Positions 9,251-19,368 of a DNA stretch of 33,753 bases are shown here, in pieces; positions within the stretch are counted from its first letter, which is position 1; each line of letters begins with the position of its first letter. Source of the DNA: Burkholderiales bacterium (GTDB lineage: Bacteria; Pseudomonadota; Gammaproteobacteria; Burkholderiales; Burkholderiaceae_C); NCBI GenBank assembly GCA_016195825.1, contig JACPYV010000176.1, positions 1-33,753 on the forward strand, written 5' to 3'. A program made the position numbers and the translations under genes. Under the pieces are notes generated by a model. The model was given only the letters and a program-made list of their open reading frames with translations. It was not told where the DNA came from and searched no databases.

Positions 9251-10563
9251 CTCAGACCTCCCGCCACCCACTGACCTGGGTGCCCTCGCTCTACCTGGCC
9301 ATGGGCCTGCCCAACGTGATGGTCGGCGTCGTCGCGGCCATCATCTACAAGAACCTGGGCATCTCCAACGAAGACATCGCGCTCTACACCTCGCAGATGT
9401 ACTTGCCCTGGGTGCTCAAGCCGCTGTGGGCGCCGCTGCTGGAGACCTACCGCAGCAAGCGCTTCTGGGTCATCAGCATGGAGTTCACGATGGCCGCGGC
9501 GCTGGGCCTGGTGGCGCTGTGCCTGCCCATGGAGGGCTTCTTCAAGCTGTCGCTGGCCTTCTTCTGGATCGTCGGTTTCGCGTCGGCCACGCAGGACACC
9601 TGCGCCGACGGCGTCTTCATGACCACCGTCTCCAAGACCGACCAGGCGCGCTACTCCGGCCTGCAGGGCATGTGCTGGAACATGGGTGCCGTCGTGGCCT
9701 CGGGCCTGTTCGTGTCATTGACGGGCTACCTGCACAACCACCTGGGGATGAGCTGGGTGCAGTGCTGGGTCATCGTCGTGTCGTTGGCGGCAGCTTCCAT
9801 GGCCTTGTTCGGTCTTTGGCACTGGCGCGTGCTGCCGCCGGGGGCACCGTCCACGCTGCAAGGCCAGGGCCTGGCGGTTGGCATGACCGGCATGCGCGAA
9901 GCCTGGGTCACCTTCTTCCAGAAGCCACAGATCTGGATGATGTTGGCCGTCATCTTCTTCTACCGCTTCGGCGAAGGCTTCATCGAGAAGTTCGGGCCGC
10001 TGTTCCTGCTGGACTCCGTGGCCGCCGGCGGCCTGGGCCTGGACAACGAGGCGCTGGGCCACATCAACGGCACGGTGGGCACGCTGGCCTTCATCGCCGG
10101 GGCCTTCCTGGGCGGCTTCTTCGTCGCCAGGCGCACGCTGCCGCGCAGTTTCTTCACGCTGGCCCTGGTGCTCAACATCCCGCACCTGACCTATTTCTAC
10201 CTGGCCCAGTCGATGCCGACCGACACGGTCTGGATCGCCACCGTCATCGCCATCGAGAAGTTCGGGTTCGGCATGGGCTCGGTGGGCCACATGCTGTACA
10301 TGATGCAGCAGATCGCCCCGGGCCCGTTCCGCATGGCCCACTACGCCATGGCCACCGGCGTTATGGCGCTGACCAAGTGGGGCACCGGCAGCGTCAGCGG
10401 CCTGCTGTGGAACCACGTCGGTCACCAGTACGTGAGCTTCTTTGGCTGGGTGCTGATCTTCTCCATCCCGCCCGTGCTGCTGGCCTGGCTGGCGCCGTTC
10501 CCTCACGACCATGAGGATGCCGCCGAGTTCCACGGAGAGGCCGCCGCTGTGGGCGGGCACTGA
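9247..10563 (+). CDS. MFS permease, AmpG-like, probable oligosaccharide importer
   Basis: This 438-aa protein starts inside the previous stop (ATGA at 9247-9250). It is highly hydrophobic, with about 12 predicted membrane segments, and has the AmpG-like opening (WVPSLYLAMGLPNVMVGVVAA) and FASATQDTCADGVFMT, which corresponds to the A.QD...DG motif of AmpG-type muropeptide permeases. Similar permeases occur in glycosidase loci of Xanthomonas and related bacteria, where they are thought to take up oligosaccharides. Here it sits after GH31-GH2-GH2-GH9, so the inferred cargo is trimmed xyloglucan oligosaccharides or cellobiose-type products. It ends in TGATG with the deacetylase gene. A role in muropeptide recycling is less likely because the neighbours are plant-glycan enzymes. 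Confidence 0.85.
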   Translation: MTQTSRHPLTWVPSLYLAMGLPNVMVGVVAAIIYKNLGISNEDIALYTSQMYLPWVLKPLWAPLLETYRSKRFWVISMEFTMAAALGLVALCLPMEGFFKLSLAFFWIVGFASATQDTCADGVFMTTVSKTDQARYSGLQGMCWNMGAVVASGLFVSLTGYLHNHLGMSWVQCWVIVVSLAAASMALFGLWHWRVLPPGAPSTLQGQGLAVGMTGMREAWVTFFQKPQIWMMLAVIFFYRFGEGFIEKFGPLFLLDSVAAGGLGLDNEALGHINGTVGTLAFIAGAFLGGFFVARRTLPRSFFTLALVLNIPHLTYFYLAQSMPTDTVWIATVIAIEKFGFGMGSVGHMLYMMQQIAPGPFRMAHYAMATGVMALTKWGTGSVSGLLWNHVGHQYVSFFGWVLIFSIPPVLLAWLAPFPHDHEDAAEFHGEAAAVGGH

Positions 10564-11276
10564 TGAGCCTTCTCATCACCATGGCCCTGGCGACCGCAAT
10601 CACCCAGTCTGCCTGTGGTGCCGACGCTCTCGGCACCTCACGCACGCTGACGCTCAAGCGCGAGGCCGCAGCCTGGGGCACGGCGCAGCACGCCGCCCTG
10701 CCGACGCTGGCGCCGGGCGAGGTCGTGCTGACCTTTGACGATGGCCCGCGGCCCGAGTCCACGCCTGTCGTGCTGAAGGCGCTGGCGGATCAATGCGTGA
10801 AGGCCAGCTTCTTCATGAACGGCGAGCCGCTGCGCCAACACGCCGGCCTGGCACGCCAGGTGCGCGACGCCGGCCACACGGTGGGCATGCACGGTTATAG
10901 GCATGAGCACTTCTCGCAGCTGTTGCCCGCTACGCAGCTGGCCGACCTGGACGCCATGGTCGCCACCTACCGCGCGACGCTGGGCGCCGAGCCGGCGGCC
11001 TACCGCTTTCCTTTCCTGGAGGAAACGCCCACGCTGCTGAAGGCATTGGGCGAGCGCGGCATCACCGTCATGTCCGTCGACGCAGGCGCTGAAGACTGGC
11101 TGCCCGACCAGACGCCGCAGATGCTGGCCGACAAGCTGCTGTCCCAGTTGGCCAAGAGCCACGGCGGCATCGTGCTGCTTCACGACGCACAGGATCAGAC
11201 AGCCCGGGCGCTGCCCTCGCTGCTGCAGGCACTGAAGGCCAGCAGCTATCGCACCGTCCATCTGCGCTGGGAGTAG
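10563..11276 (+). CDS. Exported polysaccharide deacetylase, NodB/CE4 type
   Basis: The 237-aa product starts in a TGATG overlap with the permease. The N-terminus is hydrophobic (MSLLITMALATAITQSACG); Cys19 makes a lipoprotein conceivable, but the lipobox is poor, so simple export is equally likely. The NodB domain covers about 50-235: motif 1 TFDDGPR gives D59 (base) and D60 (metal), motif 2 is H110-GYR-H114 (metal ligands), then RFPFLEE takes the motif-3 position, and VLLHDA near the C-terminus carries the late catalytic His. CE4 enzymes remove N- or O-acetyl groups from chitin, xylan or peptidoglycan. As the last gene of this operon it may remove the O-acetyl groups that decorate galactosyl residues of many xyloglucans; that substrate is an inference. 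This completes a seven-gene run without a gap above 80 bp. Confidence 0.85.
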   Translation: MSLLITMALATAITQSACGADALGTSRTLTLKREAAAWGTAQHAALPTLAPGEVVLTFDDGPRPESTPVVLKALADQCVKASFFMNGEPLRQHAGLARQVRDAGHTVGMHGYRHEHFSQLLPATQLADLDAMVATYRATLGAEPAAYRFPFLEETPTLLKALGERGITVMSVDAGAEDWLPDQTPQMLADKLLSQLAKSHGGIVLLHDAQDQTARALPSLLQALKASSYRTVHLRWE

Positions 11277-11355
11277 CGGCGCGGGTCGCGCTTGCTGCCC
11301 GGCCGCCCGCTTCTTGAATCAGGGTTTTCCGCGGTCTGTCGGCTCGTCCATTTGC

Positions 11356-11384
11356 TTGACGTTTGAACTATTGATTTCTAAAGT
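11356..11384 (+). promoter_or_regulatory. Sigma70-type promoter of the anthranilate operon
   Basis: TTGACG (11356-11361) is followed after 17 bp by TAAAGT (11379-11384), a near-consensus -35 and a 4/6 -10 at ideal spacing, 24 bp before the ATG of the first gene. The stretch 11340-11400 is distinctly AT-richer than its surroundings. The spacer and -10 contain an imperfect dyad (TTTGAA ... TTCTAAA) that could be bound by the MarR protein encoded within the operon; that is inference. Confidence 0.6.
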
Positions 11385-11407
11385 GATGCGCAGCACAGAG
11401 GAAATCC

Positions 11408-13741
11408 ATGCGTATCACCTGCGTCGGCGGCGGTCCCGCCGGCCTGTACTTCGCGCTGCTGATGAAGAAGGCCGACCCGGCGCATGTCGTACGGGTGTTG
11501 GAGCGCAACCGCGCGGCGGATACCTTTGGCTGGGGCGTCGTGCTGTCCGATCAGACCGTGGACGCGCTGCGTGATGCCGACCCGGAGACGGCCGAGCAGA
11601 TCAGCAGCGCGTTCAACCACTGGGACGATATCGCCGTCCACATCGCCGGCCGAACCATCGTGTCCGGCGGGCACGGCTTCTGCGGCATCGGCCGCAAGAA
11701 GCTGCTGAACATCTTGCAGGCACGCTGCGAGCAGCTGGGTGTCGAACTGGTCTACGAGACCGACGTGGCGGACGACGCCGACCTCGATGCCGACCTCGTC
11801 ATCGCGGCTGACGGCCTGAACAGCCGCATCCGCCAGAAGTACGCCGCCACCTACCAGCCTGATATCGACCTGCGCCAGTGCCGCTTCGTGTGGCTGGGCA
11901 CGACCCGGCTGTTCGACGCCTTCACCTTCGACTTCCAGCAGACCGAATGGGGCTGGTTCCAGGCCCATGCCTATCGCTTCGACGCGACGCACTCGACTTT
12001 CATCGTCGAGGCGCCCGAGGATGTCTGGCGCGCCGCGGGCCTGGAGGGCATGAGCAAGGAAGACGGCATCGCGTTCTGCGAAAGGCTCTTCGCCAAGGTG
12101 CTGGACGGCCACAAGCTGATCTCCAACGCCAGTCACCTGCGCGGCTCGGCGGCGTGGATCCGCTTCCCGCGCGTGGTCTGCAAGACCTGGGTGCATCGCA
12201 ACGACCGTGGCACGCCCGTCGTGCTGATGGGCGATGCAGCGCACACCGCGCATTTCTCCATCGGCTCAGGCACCAAGCTGGCTCTGGAAGACGCCATCGA
12301 CCTGGCGCGCGACATCCAGGCGCACGCTGATCTGCCAACCGCGCTCGACGCCTACCAGGCCAGCCGCAGCATCGAGGTGCTGCGCATTCAGAACGCGGCC
12401 CGCAACTCCACCGAATGGTTCGAGAACGTCGATCGCCACGCGCACCTGGCGCCGGAGCAGTTCGCGTACTCCTTGCTGACGCGCTCGCAGCGCATCTCGC
12501 ACGAGAACCTGCGGCTGCGCGACGCACGCTATGTGGGCGATTTCGAGCGCTGGCTGGCTGGCCGCGCGGGTGTCGATGCCCAGGTGCCGCCGATGTTCAC
12601 GCCCTTCCGGCTGCGCGGCGTCACGCTGAAGAATCGCGTCGTCGTGTCGCCGATGGCGCAGTACAGCTGCGTGGACGGCATCCCTGGCGACTACCACCTG
12701 GCCCACCTCGGCGCGCGGGCGCTGGGCGGCGCGGGGCTGGTGTTTGCCGAGATGACCTGCGTGTCGGCCGACGCGCGCATCACACCCGGTTGCCCAGGGC
12801 TTTGGACAGATGAGCAAGGCAGCGCCTGGCAGCGCATCGTCGAGCATGTCCATGCCAGCAGCAGCGCCAAGATCGCCATGCAGTTGGGCCACGCCGGCCC
12901 CAAGGGCTCCACGCGAGCGCCCTGGGACGGTGAGGACCAGCCGCTGGCCAGCGGCAACTGGCCCCTGCTCGCGGCGTCCGCGCAGCAGTACCTGACTGGC
13001 GTCAGCCAGGTCGCGCAAGCCATGACCCGCGCCGACATGGACCGCGTGCGCGAGGACTTCGTCGCAGCAGCACGCCGCGCGGCCGATGCCGGCTTCGACT
13101 GGCTGGAGCTTCACTGCGCCCATGGCTACCTGCTGTCCAGCTTCATTTCGCCGCTGACCAACCAGCGCGCCGACGAGTACGGCGGGTCGCCGGAGAACCG
13201 GCTGCGCTACCCGCTGGAAGTCTTCATCGCGCTGCGCGAGGTCTGGCCGCTGGACCGACCCATGTCCGTGCGCGTCTCGGCCCACGACTGGGTGCCGGGC
13301 GGCACGACGCCCGAAGACGCCATCGCCATCGCCGCCGCGTTCAAGGACGCCGGTGCCGACCTCATCGACGTGTCATCCGGCCAGGTCAGCAAGGCGCAGC
13401 GCCCGGTCTACGGCCGCATGTTCCAGACGCCGTTTTCCGAGGGCATCCGCAACCGCGTCGGCATCCCGACGATGGCCGTCGGCGCGATCTCCGAGGCCGA
13501 CCACGTCAACAGCATCATTGCTGCGGGCCGCGCCGACCTGTGCGCCATCGCCCGGCCGCACCTGGCCAACCCGGCCTGGACGCTGACCGAGGCCGCACGC
13601 ATCGGCTACCGCGGCCCCATCGGGCTGGCATGGCCCAAGCAGTACCTGTCGGGCAAGAGCCAGCTGGAGCGCGAGTTCGAGCGCCAGCGCTCGGCAGGCG
13701 TAGCGGCGGCCGAGCAGGCGAACAGGGCGTTGGGCGTATGA
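11408..13741 (+). CDS. abmA: 2-aminobenzoyl-CoA monooxygenase/reductase (flavin monooxygenase-OYE fusion)
   Basis: The start at ATG 11408 is preceded by AGAGGAAA. The 777-aa protein is a natural fusion. Residues 1-390 are a class-A flavin monooxygenase with an N-terminal FAD motif ([10 protein letters not shown]) and the second FAD motif [14 protein letters not shown]. Residues 397-765 are an Old Yellow Enzyme barrel, with the HCAH pair and [18 protein letters not shown]. This architecture is that of 2-aminobenzoyl-CoA monooxygenase/reductase of Azoarcus evansii, often named salicylyl-CoA 5-hydroxylase/oxidoreductase in databases. It hydroxylates and then hydride-reduces 2-aminobenzoyl-CoA to a non-aromatic 5-oxo-cyclohexene carboxyl-CoA without ring cleavage by a dioxygenase. 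The downstream CoA ligase and beta-oxidation genes support anthranilate as substrate; salicylyl-CoA is the main alternative. Its stop overlaps the SDR start (ATGA). Confidence 0.93.
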   Translation: MRITCVGGGPAGLYFALLMKKADPAHVVRVLERNRAADTFGWGVVLSDQTVDALRDADPETAEQISSAFNHWDDIAVHIAGRTIVSGGHGFCGIGRKKLLNILQARCEQLGVELVYETDVADDADLDADLVIAADGLNSRIRQKYAATYQPDIDLRQCRFVWLGTTRLFDAFTFDFQQTEWGWFQAHAYRFDATHSTFIVEAPEDVWRAAGLEGMSKEDGIAFCERLFAKVLDGHKLISNASHLRGSAAWIRFPRVVCKTWVHRNDRGTPVVLMGDAAHTAHFSIGSGTKLALEDAIDLARDIQAHADLPTALDAYQASRSIEVLRIQNAARNSTEWFENVDRHAHLAPEQFAYSLLTRSQRISHENLRLRDARYVGDFERWLAGRAGVDAQVPPMFTPFRLRGVTLKNRVVVSPMAQYSCVDGIPGDYHLAHLGARALGGAGLVFAEMTCVSADARITPGCPGLWTDEQGSAWQRIVEHVHASSSAKIAMQLGHAGPKGSTRAPWDGEDQPLASGNWPLLAASAQQYLTGVSQVAQAMTRADMDRVREDFVAAARRAADAGFDWLELHCAHGYLLSSFISPLTNQRADEYGGSPENRLRYPLEVFIALREVWPLDRPMSVRVSAHDWVPGGTTPEDAIAIAAAFKDAGADLIDVSSGQVSKAQRPVYGRMFQTPFSEGIRNRVGIPTMAVGAISEADHVNSIIAAGRADLCAIARPHLANPAWTLTEAARIGYRGPIGLAWPKQYLSGKSQLEREFERQRSAGVAAAEQANRALGV

Positions 13742-14475
13742 GCGGCCTGCATGCAGTCGTGACGGGCGGCGGCAGCGGCATTGGCGCCTCGATTGCGAAG
13801 CGGCTGCTGGCCGATGGCGTGCGCGTCACGCTGATGGGCCGAAGCCTGGAGAGGCTGCAGGTGCAACAGGCAGCGCTGGGGGACGTGGCCTTCCAGGTCT
13901 GCGATGTCGGCAACGAGGGCAGCGTCACCGACGCGTTCGCGGCTGCGGGCGACGTGGACATCCTCGTCAACAACGCCGGCCAGGTCGAGACTGCGCCACT
14001 GGCCCGCACGTCGCTCGAACTCTGGCACCGGCTGCTGAACGTCAACCTTACCGGCACCTTCCTGTGCAGTCGCGCCGTGCTGCCCGGCATGCTCGCTCGC
14101 AGGCAGGGACGCATCGTCAACGTGGCCAGCACGGCGGCACTGAAGGGCTATGCCTACGTGGCCGCGTATTGCGCGGCCAAGCACGGCGTGCTGGGACTGA
14201 CCCGTGCGCTGGCCCTCGAAGTGGCGACCAAGGGCGTGACGGTCAATGCCGTCTGCCCCGGCTACACGGAGACCGACATCGTCGCTTCGGCCGTCGACAA
14301 CATCGTCGCCAAGACCGGCCGCACGCCGGCGCAGGCGCGCGCCGAGCTGGCCAAGGTCAACCCGCAGGGCCGGCTGATCCAGCCCGACGAGGTGGCCGCC
14401 ACCGTCGCCTGGCTGGTCCACAGCGCCGGGGTCAACGGCCAGGCCATTGCCGTCTGCGGCGGAGAGACGGCGTGA
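13738..14475 (+). CDS. SDR-family dehydrogenase (3-hydroxyacyl-CoA dehydrogenase-like)
   Basis: This 245-aa classical short-chain dehydrogenase starts in an ATGA overlap with the monooxygenase gene. The cofactor motif TGGGSGIG is near the N-terminus, NNAG near residue 80, and the catalytic Ser (NVAST) and YxxxK (YCAAK) are present; [11 protein letters not shown] follows. In this operon it probably oxidises or reduces a hydroxyl/oxo group on the alicyclic CoA ester that leaves the monooxygenase/reductase, in the manner of a 3-hydroxyacyl-CoA dehydrogenase. The exact step is inferred from position only. Its stop and the next start share TGATG. Confidence 0.88.
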   Translation: MSGLHAVVTGGGSGIGASIAKRLLADGVRVTLMGRSLERLQVQQAALGDVAFQVCDVGNEGSVTDAFAAAGDVDILVNNAGQVETAPLARTSLELWHRLLNVNLTGTFLCSRAVLPGMLARRQGRIVNVASTAALKGYAYVAAYCAAKHGVLGLTRALALEVATKGVTVNAVCPGYTETDIVASAVDNIVAKTGRTPAQARAELAKVNPQGRLIQPDEVAATVAWLVHSAGVNGQAIAVCGGETA

Positions 14476-14957
14476 TGTCGACCGAACCCATGGACCTTGA
14501 AACCCGACTGTCCGCCGACGACCACCAGGCGCTCAGGCTCTGGCTGCGCCTGCTGTCCTGCACCACGCGCGTGGAAGACCAGATTCGCCAGCGCCTGCGC
14601 CAGGACTTCGGCACCACGCTGCCGCGCTTCGACCTGCTCGCGCAGTTGGAGCGCCACCCGGACGGCCTGACCATGCGGGAGCTGTCCAAGCGGCTGATGG
14701 TGACCGGCGGCAACGTGACCGGCATCACCGACCAGCTCGAAGCCGAGGGCCTGGTGCTGCGCGAAACGCGCGCCGACGACCGCCGCAGCTTCATCGTCAA
14801 GCTCACGCCGCAGGGCCGTCGCCAGTTCAAGCGCATGGCCGCCACACACGAGGGCTGGATCGTCGAACTGTTTGCCGGCTGGACACCCGCGCAGAAAACC
14901 CTGGTTCACGACCTGCTCGCGCAACTCAAAACGCATCTGGCGAAGGACGCCCAATGA
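14475..14957 (+). CDS. MarR-family transcriptional regulator
   Basis: The 160-aa product starts in a TGATG overlap with the SDR gene; a second in-frame ATG lies five codons on (MSTEPMDLE). The winged-helix core runs from about 40 to 135: the recognition region is [25 protein letters not shown] and the wing is [16 protein letters not shown], the usual MarR D-R-R signature. The helical ends form the dimer interface. MarR proteins in aromatic degradation often sense the aryl-CoA thioester or the free acid and repress their own operon. That it is the third gene of the operon implies autoregulation of the whole unit from the 11356 promoter. Confidence 0.9.
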   Translation: MSTEPMDLETRLSADDHQALRLWLRLLSCTTRVEDQIRQRLRQDFGTTLPRFDLLAQLERHPDGLTMRELSKRLMVTGGNVTGITDQLEAEGLVLRETRADDRRSFIVKLTPQGRRQFKRMAATHEGWIVELFAGWTPAQKTLVHDLLAQLKTHLAKDAQ

Positions 14958-15793
14958 CTCCGCACCTGACCTCGGGCAACAGCCAGAGCCTGGCTGGCTA
15001 CGCGCCCCAACACTTCGGCTGGCAGCAGCAGGGGGTGGTGGGCCTCATCACGCTGAACCGGCCCGAGCGCAAGAACCCACTGACCTTCGAGTCCTATGCC
15101 GAGCTGCGCGACCTGTTCCGCCGGCTCAGCCATGTCGAAGACGTGAAGGCCATCGTCGTGCAGGGCGCCGGCGGCAACTTCTGCTCGGGCGGCGATGTGC
15201 ACGAGATCATCGGCCCGCTAACCGGCATGAGCATGCCCGACCTGCTGGCCTTCACGCGCATGACGGGCGACCTCGTGAAGGCCATGCGCGCCTGCCCGCA
15301 GCCCATCGTCGCGGCCATTGACGGTGTCTGTGCCGGCGCGGGCGCCATCATGGCGATGGCGTCGGACCTGCGCGTGGGCACGGCGCGCAGCAAGACGGCC
15401 TTCCTGTTCACCCGCGTGGGGCTGGCTGGCTGCGACATGGGCGCCTGCGCGATGCTGCCGCGCATCGTGGGCCAGGGCCGCGCATCGGACCTGCTCTACA
15501 GCGGCCGCAGCCTGGGTGGCGAGGAGGGCCTGGCCTGGGGCTTCCTGAACCGGCTGGTCGACCCGGCACAAGTGCTCAACGAAGCGCTGACCTGGGCCGG
15601 TGAGATCGCCGCAGGCCCCAACTTCGGCCACGCGATGACCAAGCGCATGCTGCATCAGGAGTGGGCCATGGGCGTGGACGAGGCCATCGAGTCCGAGGCG
15701 CAGGCGCAGGCCATCTGCATGATGACCAAGGACTTCCATCGCGCGTACGAAGCCTTCGTCGTGAAGCAGAAACCGGTGTTCCAGGGGGATTGA
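14954..15793 (+). CDS. Crotonase-fold enoyl-CoA hydratase/isomerase family protein
   Basis: The 279-aa product starts in an ATGA overlap with the marR-like gene. The crotonase fold is clear: [11 protein letters not shown], the oxyanion-hole segments [11 protein letters not shown] (about 75-85) and [16 protein letters not shown] (about 123-138), and the [15 protein letters not shown] segment. By eye the two catalytic glutamates of classical hydratase (E144 and E164 in the rat enzyme) align with I132 and about T153, while D161 lies in CDMGA. The chemistry may therefore be isomerisation, C-C hydrolysis or hydration with another acid. It belongs to the beta-oxidation-like lower part of the anthranilate pathway and may act on the alicyclic CoA intermediate. 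Confidence 0.88.
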   Translation: MTPHLTSGNSQSLAGYAPQHFGWQQQGVVGLITLNRPERKNPLTFESYAELRDLFRRLSHVEDVKAIVVQGAGGNFCSGGDVHEIIGPLTGMSMPDLLAFTRMTGDLVKAMRACPQPIVAAIDGVCAGAGAIMAMASDLRVGTARSKTAFLFTRVGLAGCDMGACAMLPRIVGQGRASDLLYSGRSLGGEEGLAWGFLNRLVDPAQVLNEALTWAGEIAAGPNFGHAMTKRMLHQEWAMGVDEAIESEAQAQAICMMTKDFHRAYEAFVVKQKPVFQGD

Positions 15794-15794
15794 G

Positions 15795-16928
<1,134 letters not shown>

Positions 16929-16931
16929 GCC

Positions 16932-18536
16932 ATGCACCCTTCGGCCCATATCGATACCTTCGCCAGAGACCACCTTCCGCCGCAGGACCAGTGGCCGGAG
17001 CTGGTGTTTGAGCTGCCCGAGCTGCAGTTCGGCCCCAGGCTGAACGCGGCGTCCGAGTTGCTGGACCGCTGGGTGCAGGAGGGTCAGGGCGACCGCCTCT
17101 GCGTGCAAGGCGCCGGCTTGCGCTGGACCTATGCCGAGCTGCAGGCCGAGGCCAACCGCATTGCCAACGTGCTGGTGCGCGAGCTGGGCGTGCTGCCCGG
17201 CAACCGCGTGTTGCTGCGCGGCGCGAACACGCCGCAGCTGGCGGCCTGCTGGTTCGCCGTCATCAAGGCCGGTGCGATTGCAGTGGCCACCATGCCGCTG
17301 CTGCGTGCCGTCGAGCTGGGCAAGGTCATTGCCAAGGCCGAGGTCTCGCACGCGTTGTGCGATGTGGCGTTGGCCGATGAACTGGCGGCCGCCCAGCTGC
17401 AGAACCCCGTGCTGCGGGGAATCTGCCATTTCCGCAGCAGCGAGCCCGACGGCATGGAGGCCCGCGCCGCGCGCCAGCCGGCCTGGTTCGACAACATCGA
17501 CACCGCCAGCGACGACTGTGCGCTGATCGCCTTCACGTCCGGCACCACCGGCCAGCCCAAAGGCACGATGCACTTCCATCGCGACATCCTCGCGATCTGC
17601 CGCTGCTGGCCGCCGCACTGCCTGCGCGCCGATGCCAGCGACGTCTTCATCGGCAGCCCGCCGTTGGCCTTCACCTTCGGCCTGGGCGGCCTGCTGCTGT
17701 TCCCGATGAGCGTGGGTGCGTCCACCGTACTGCTGGAGAAGCCCGCACCCGAGGCGTTGCTGGCGGCGATTGCCGAGCACCGCGCGACGGTGTGCTTCAC
17801 GGCGCCCACCTCCTACCGCGCGATGGCGCTGCAGGTGGACCGGCATGACCTGGCGTCGCTGCGCAAGTGCGTCAGTGCCGGCGAAGCGCTGCCGGCCGCA
17901 ACGCGTGCCTTGTGGAAGCAAGCCACTGGCATCGAACTCATCGACGGCATCGGCGCGACCGAGCTGCTGCACATTTTCATCTCGCACACAGAAGCCACGG
18001 CCAAGCCTGGCGCCACCGGCAAGCCGGTGCCGGGCTATGAGGCCTGCATCCTCGATGACGCAGGCCAACCGCTGCCGGCGGGGCGGGTCGGCCACCTGGC
18101 GGTGAAGGGCCCCACGGGCTGCCGCTACCTGGCTGATGAGCGCCAGCATCAGTACGTGCAAGACGGCTGGAACCTGACGGGCGATTCCTACCTCATCGAT
18201 GACGAGGGCTGCTACGTCTACCAGGCGCGCACCGACGACATGATCATCTCGGGCGGCTACAACATCGCAGGCCCGGAGGTAGAGGCGGCGTTGCTCAGCC
18301 ACCCTGCGGTGGCCGAATGCGCCGTCATCGGCGTGCCGGACGTGGAGCGAGGCCAGCTCGTCAAGGCCTTCGTCGTGCTGCGCGCGGGCCATGCCGGCGA
18401 TGTGAAGGCCTTGCAGGAGCACGTCAAGGCGACCATCGCACCCTACAAGTACCCGCGCGCCATCGAGTTCCGCACGCAGCTGCCGCGCACCGAGACGGGC
18501 AAGCTGCAGCGCTTCAGACTGCGTGAACCCACGTGA
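16932..18536 (+). CDS. abmG: 2-aminobenzoate-CoA ligase
   Basis: This 534-aa AMP-forming ligase begins 3 bp after the dehydrogenase stop. The opening AHIDTFARDHLPPQDQWPE and ELPELQFGPRLN are typical of 2-aminobenzoate-CoA ligases in the benzoate-CoA ligase family. The adenylation P-loop FTSGTTGQPKGT is near residue 200, the A5-like segment is DGIGATELLHIF, and the C-terminal catalytic lysine is K524 in TETGKLQRF. It activates anthranilate to 2-aminobenzoyl-CoA in the cytosol, supplying the substrate of the fused monooxygenase/reductase encoded at the front of the operon. A related substrate such as benzoate, salicylate or 3-hydroxyanthranilate is possible. The stop overlaps a GTG start of the next gene. 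Confidence 0.92.
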   Translation: MHPSAHIDTFARDHLPPQDQWPELVFELPELQFGPRLNAASELLDRWVQEGQGDRLCVQGAGLRWTYAELQAEANRIANVLVRELGVLPGNRVLLRGANTPQLAACWFAVIKAGAIAVATMPLLRAVELGKVIAKAEVSHALCDVALADELAAAQLQNPVLRGICHFRSSEPDGMEARAARQPAWFDNIDTASDDCALIAFTSGTTGQPKGTMHFHRDILAICRCWPPHCLRADASDVFIGSPPLAFTFGLGGLLLFPMSVGASTVLLEKPAPEALLAAIAEHRATVCFTAPTSYRAMALQVDRHDLASLRKCVSAGEALPAATRALWKQATGIELIDGIGATELLHIFISHTEATAKPGATGKPVPGYEACILDDAGQPLPAGRVGHLAVKGPTGCRYLADERQHQYVQDGWNLTGDSYLIDDEGCYVYQARTDDMIISGGYNIAGPEVEAALLSHPAVAECAVIGVPDVERGQLVKAFVVLRAGHAGDVKALQEHVKATIAPYKYPRAIEFRTQLPRTETGKLQRFRLREPT

Positions 18537-18970
18537 CGCCCGGCATTGCTTTCGAGCGCGAGCTTGTCGTGCGCTTCGGCCACTGTGATCCGGCCGGCAT
18601 CGTCTTCTACCCGCGCTACTTCGAGATGCTCAACGACCTGGTCGAGGACTGGTTTTCCCAGGCCTTGAGCATGCCGTTCGCCCAGCTCATCGTCGAGCGG
18701 CGCATCGGCCTGCCAACGGCCCAGCTCGACACGCGCTTCAAGCGCGTCAGCCGCATTGGCGACCGGCTGCGGCAGTGCCTGCGCATTGAACGCCTGGGCG
18801 GTAGCTCGCTCCAGCTTGCCGTCGCCTTCAACGGCGACGACGGGTGCCGCGTGGAATTCGCCCAGGTGCTTGTCTGCACGTCGCTGGACACGCATGCACC
18901 GCAGCCCTTGCCCGCCGACCTGCGCGCCGCCCTTGAACGCGCGCTGGCCCATGCCCAGGAGACTCCATGA
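18533..18970 (+). CDS. 4HBT-type hotdog acyl-CoA thioesterase
   Basis: The 145-aa product starts at GTG 18533, overlapping the ligase stop (GTGA); this start gives the family's normal N-terminus, with the active site near residue 19. The signature GHCDPAGIVFYPRYFEM contains D19, equivalent to the catalytic Asp of 4-hydroxybenzoyl-CoA thioesterase. The length fits a single hotdog domain. In anthranilate-CoA operons such enzymes may release stalled aryl-CoA or alicyclic CoA esters and so recycle CoA; this is inference. Its stop overlaps the next start (ATGA). Confidence 0.9.
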   Translation: MTPGIAFERELVVRFGHCDPAGIVFYPRYFEMLNDLVEDWFSQALSMPFAQLIVERRIGLPTAQLDTRFKRVSRIGDRLRQCLRIERLGGSSLQLAVAFNGDDGCRVEFAQVLVCTSLDTHAPQPLPADLRAALERALAHAQETP

Positions 18971-19368
18971 CCAAACAGATCCTGCAGCCCGCCGGCTGGA
19001 CGCCGCCGCGTGGCTATGCCAACGGCGTGGCGGCCAGCGGCCGTCAGGTCTTCGTCGCCGGCCAGATCGGCTGGAACGAACGCTGCGAGTTTGACAGCGA
19101 CGACTTCATCGCCCAGGTGCGCCAGGCACTCATCAACATCCGCGCCGTGCTGGCTGAGGCGGGCGCGGCGCCCGAGCACATCGTGCGCATGACCTGGTAC
19201 CTCATCGACAAGCGCGAGTACATCGCGCGTGGCCGCGAGGTGGGCCAGGCCTACCGCGAGGTGCTGGGCCGCGACTACGGCATTGCGATGAGCGCCGTGC
19301 AGGTGTCGGCGCTGATGGAGGACCGGGCCAAGGTCGAGATCGAGGTCACGGCCGTCGTGCCGACTTGA
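18967..19368 (+). CDS. Rid (YjgF/YER057c/UK114) family protein without the RidA arginine
   Basis: The 133-aa product starts in an ATGA overlap with the thioesterase gene and is the last gene of the operon. The Rid fold is recognisable from VFVAGQIGWNE, QVRQALINIRAVLAEAGA, VRMTWYLIDKREY and the C-terminal KVEIEVTAVV. In E. coli RidA the catalytic R105 lies four residues before the KD of LPKD; here the aligned position is A115 (VQVSALMEDRAK). It therefore should not be assumed to be a general imine deaminase. In an anthranilate operon it could deal with the ring enamine or with a 2-amino intermediate, like the Rid-family 2-aminomuconate deaminases. The gene's last 23 bp overlap the tail of the convergent minus-strand gene. 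Confidence 0.87.
   Translation: MTKQILQPAGWTPPRGYANGVAASGRQVFVAGQIGWNERCEFDSDDFIAQVRQALINIRAVLAEAGAAPEHIVRMTWYLIDKREYIARGREVGQAYREVLGRDYGIAMSAVQVSALMEDRAKVEIEVTAVVPT

Noticed and set aside
11279..11291. GCGCG-GGT-CGCGC inverted repeat after the deacetylase gene as a terminator
   Set aside because: No T tract follows and such short G/C repeats are expected by chance at this base composition.
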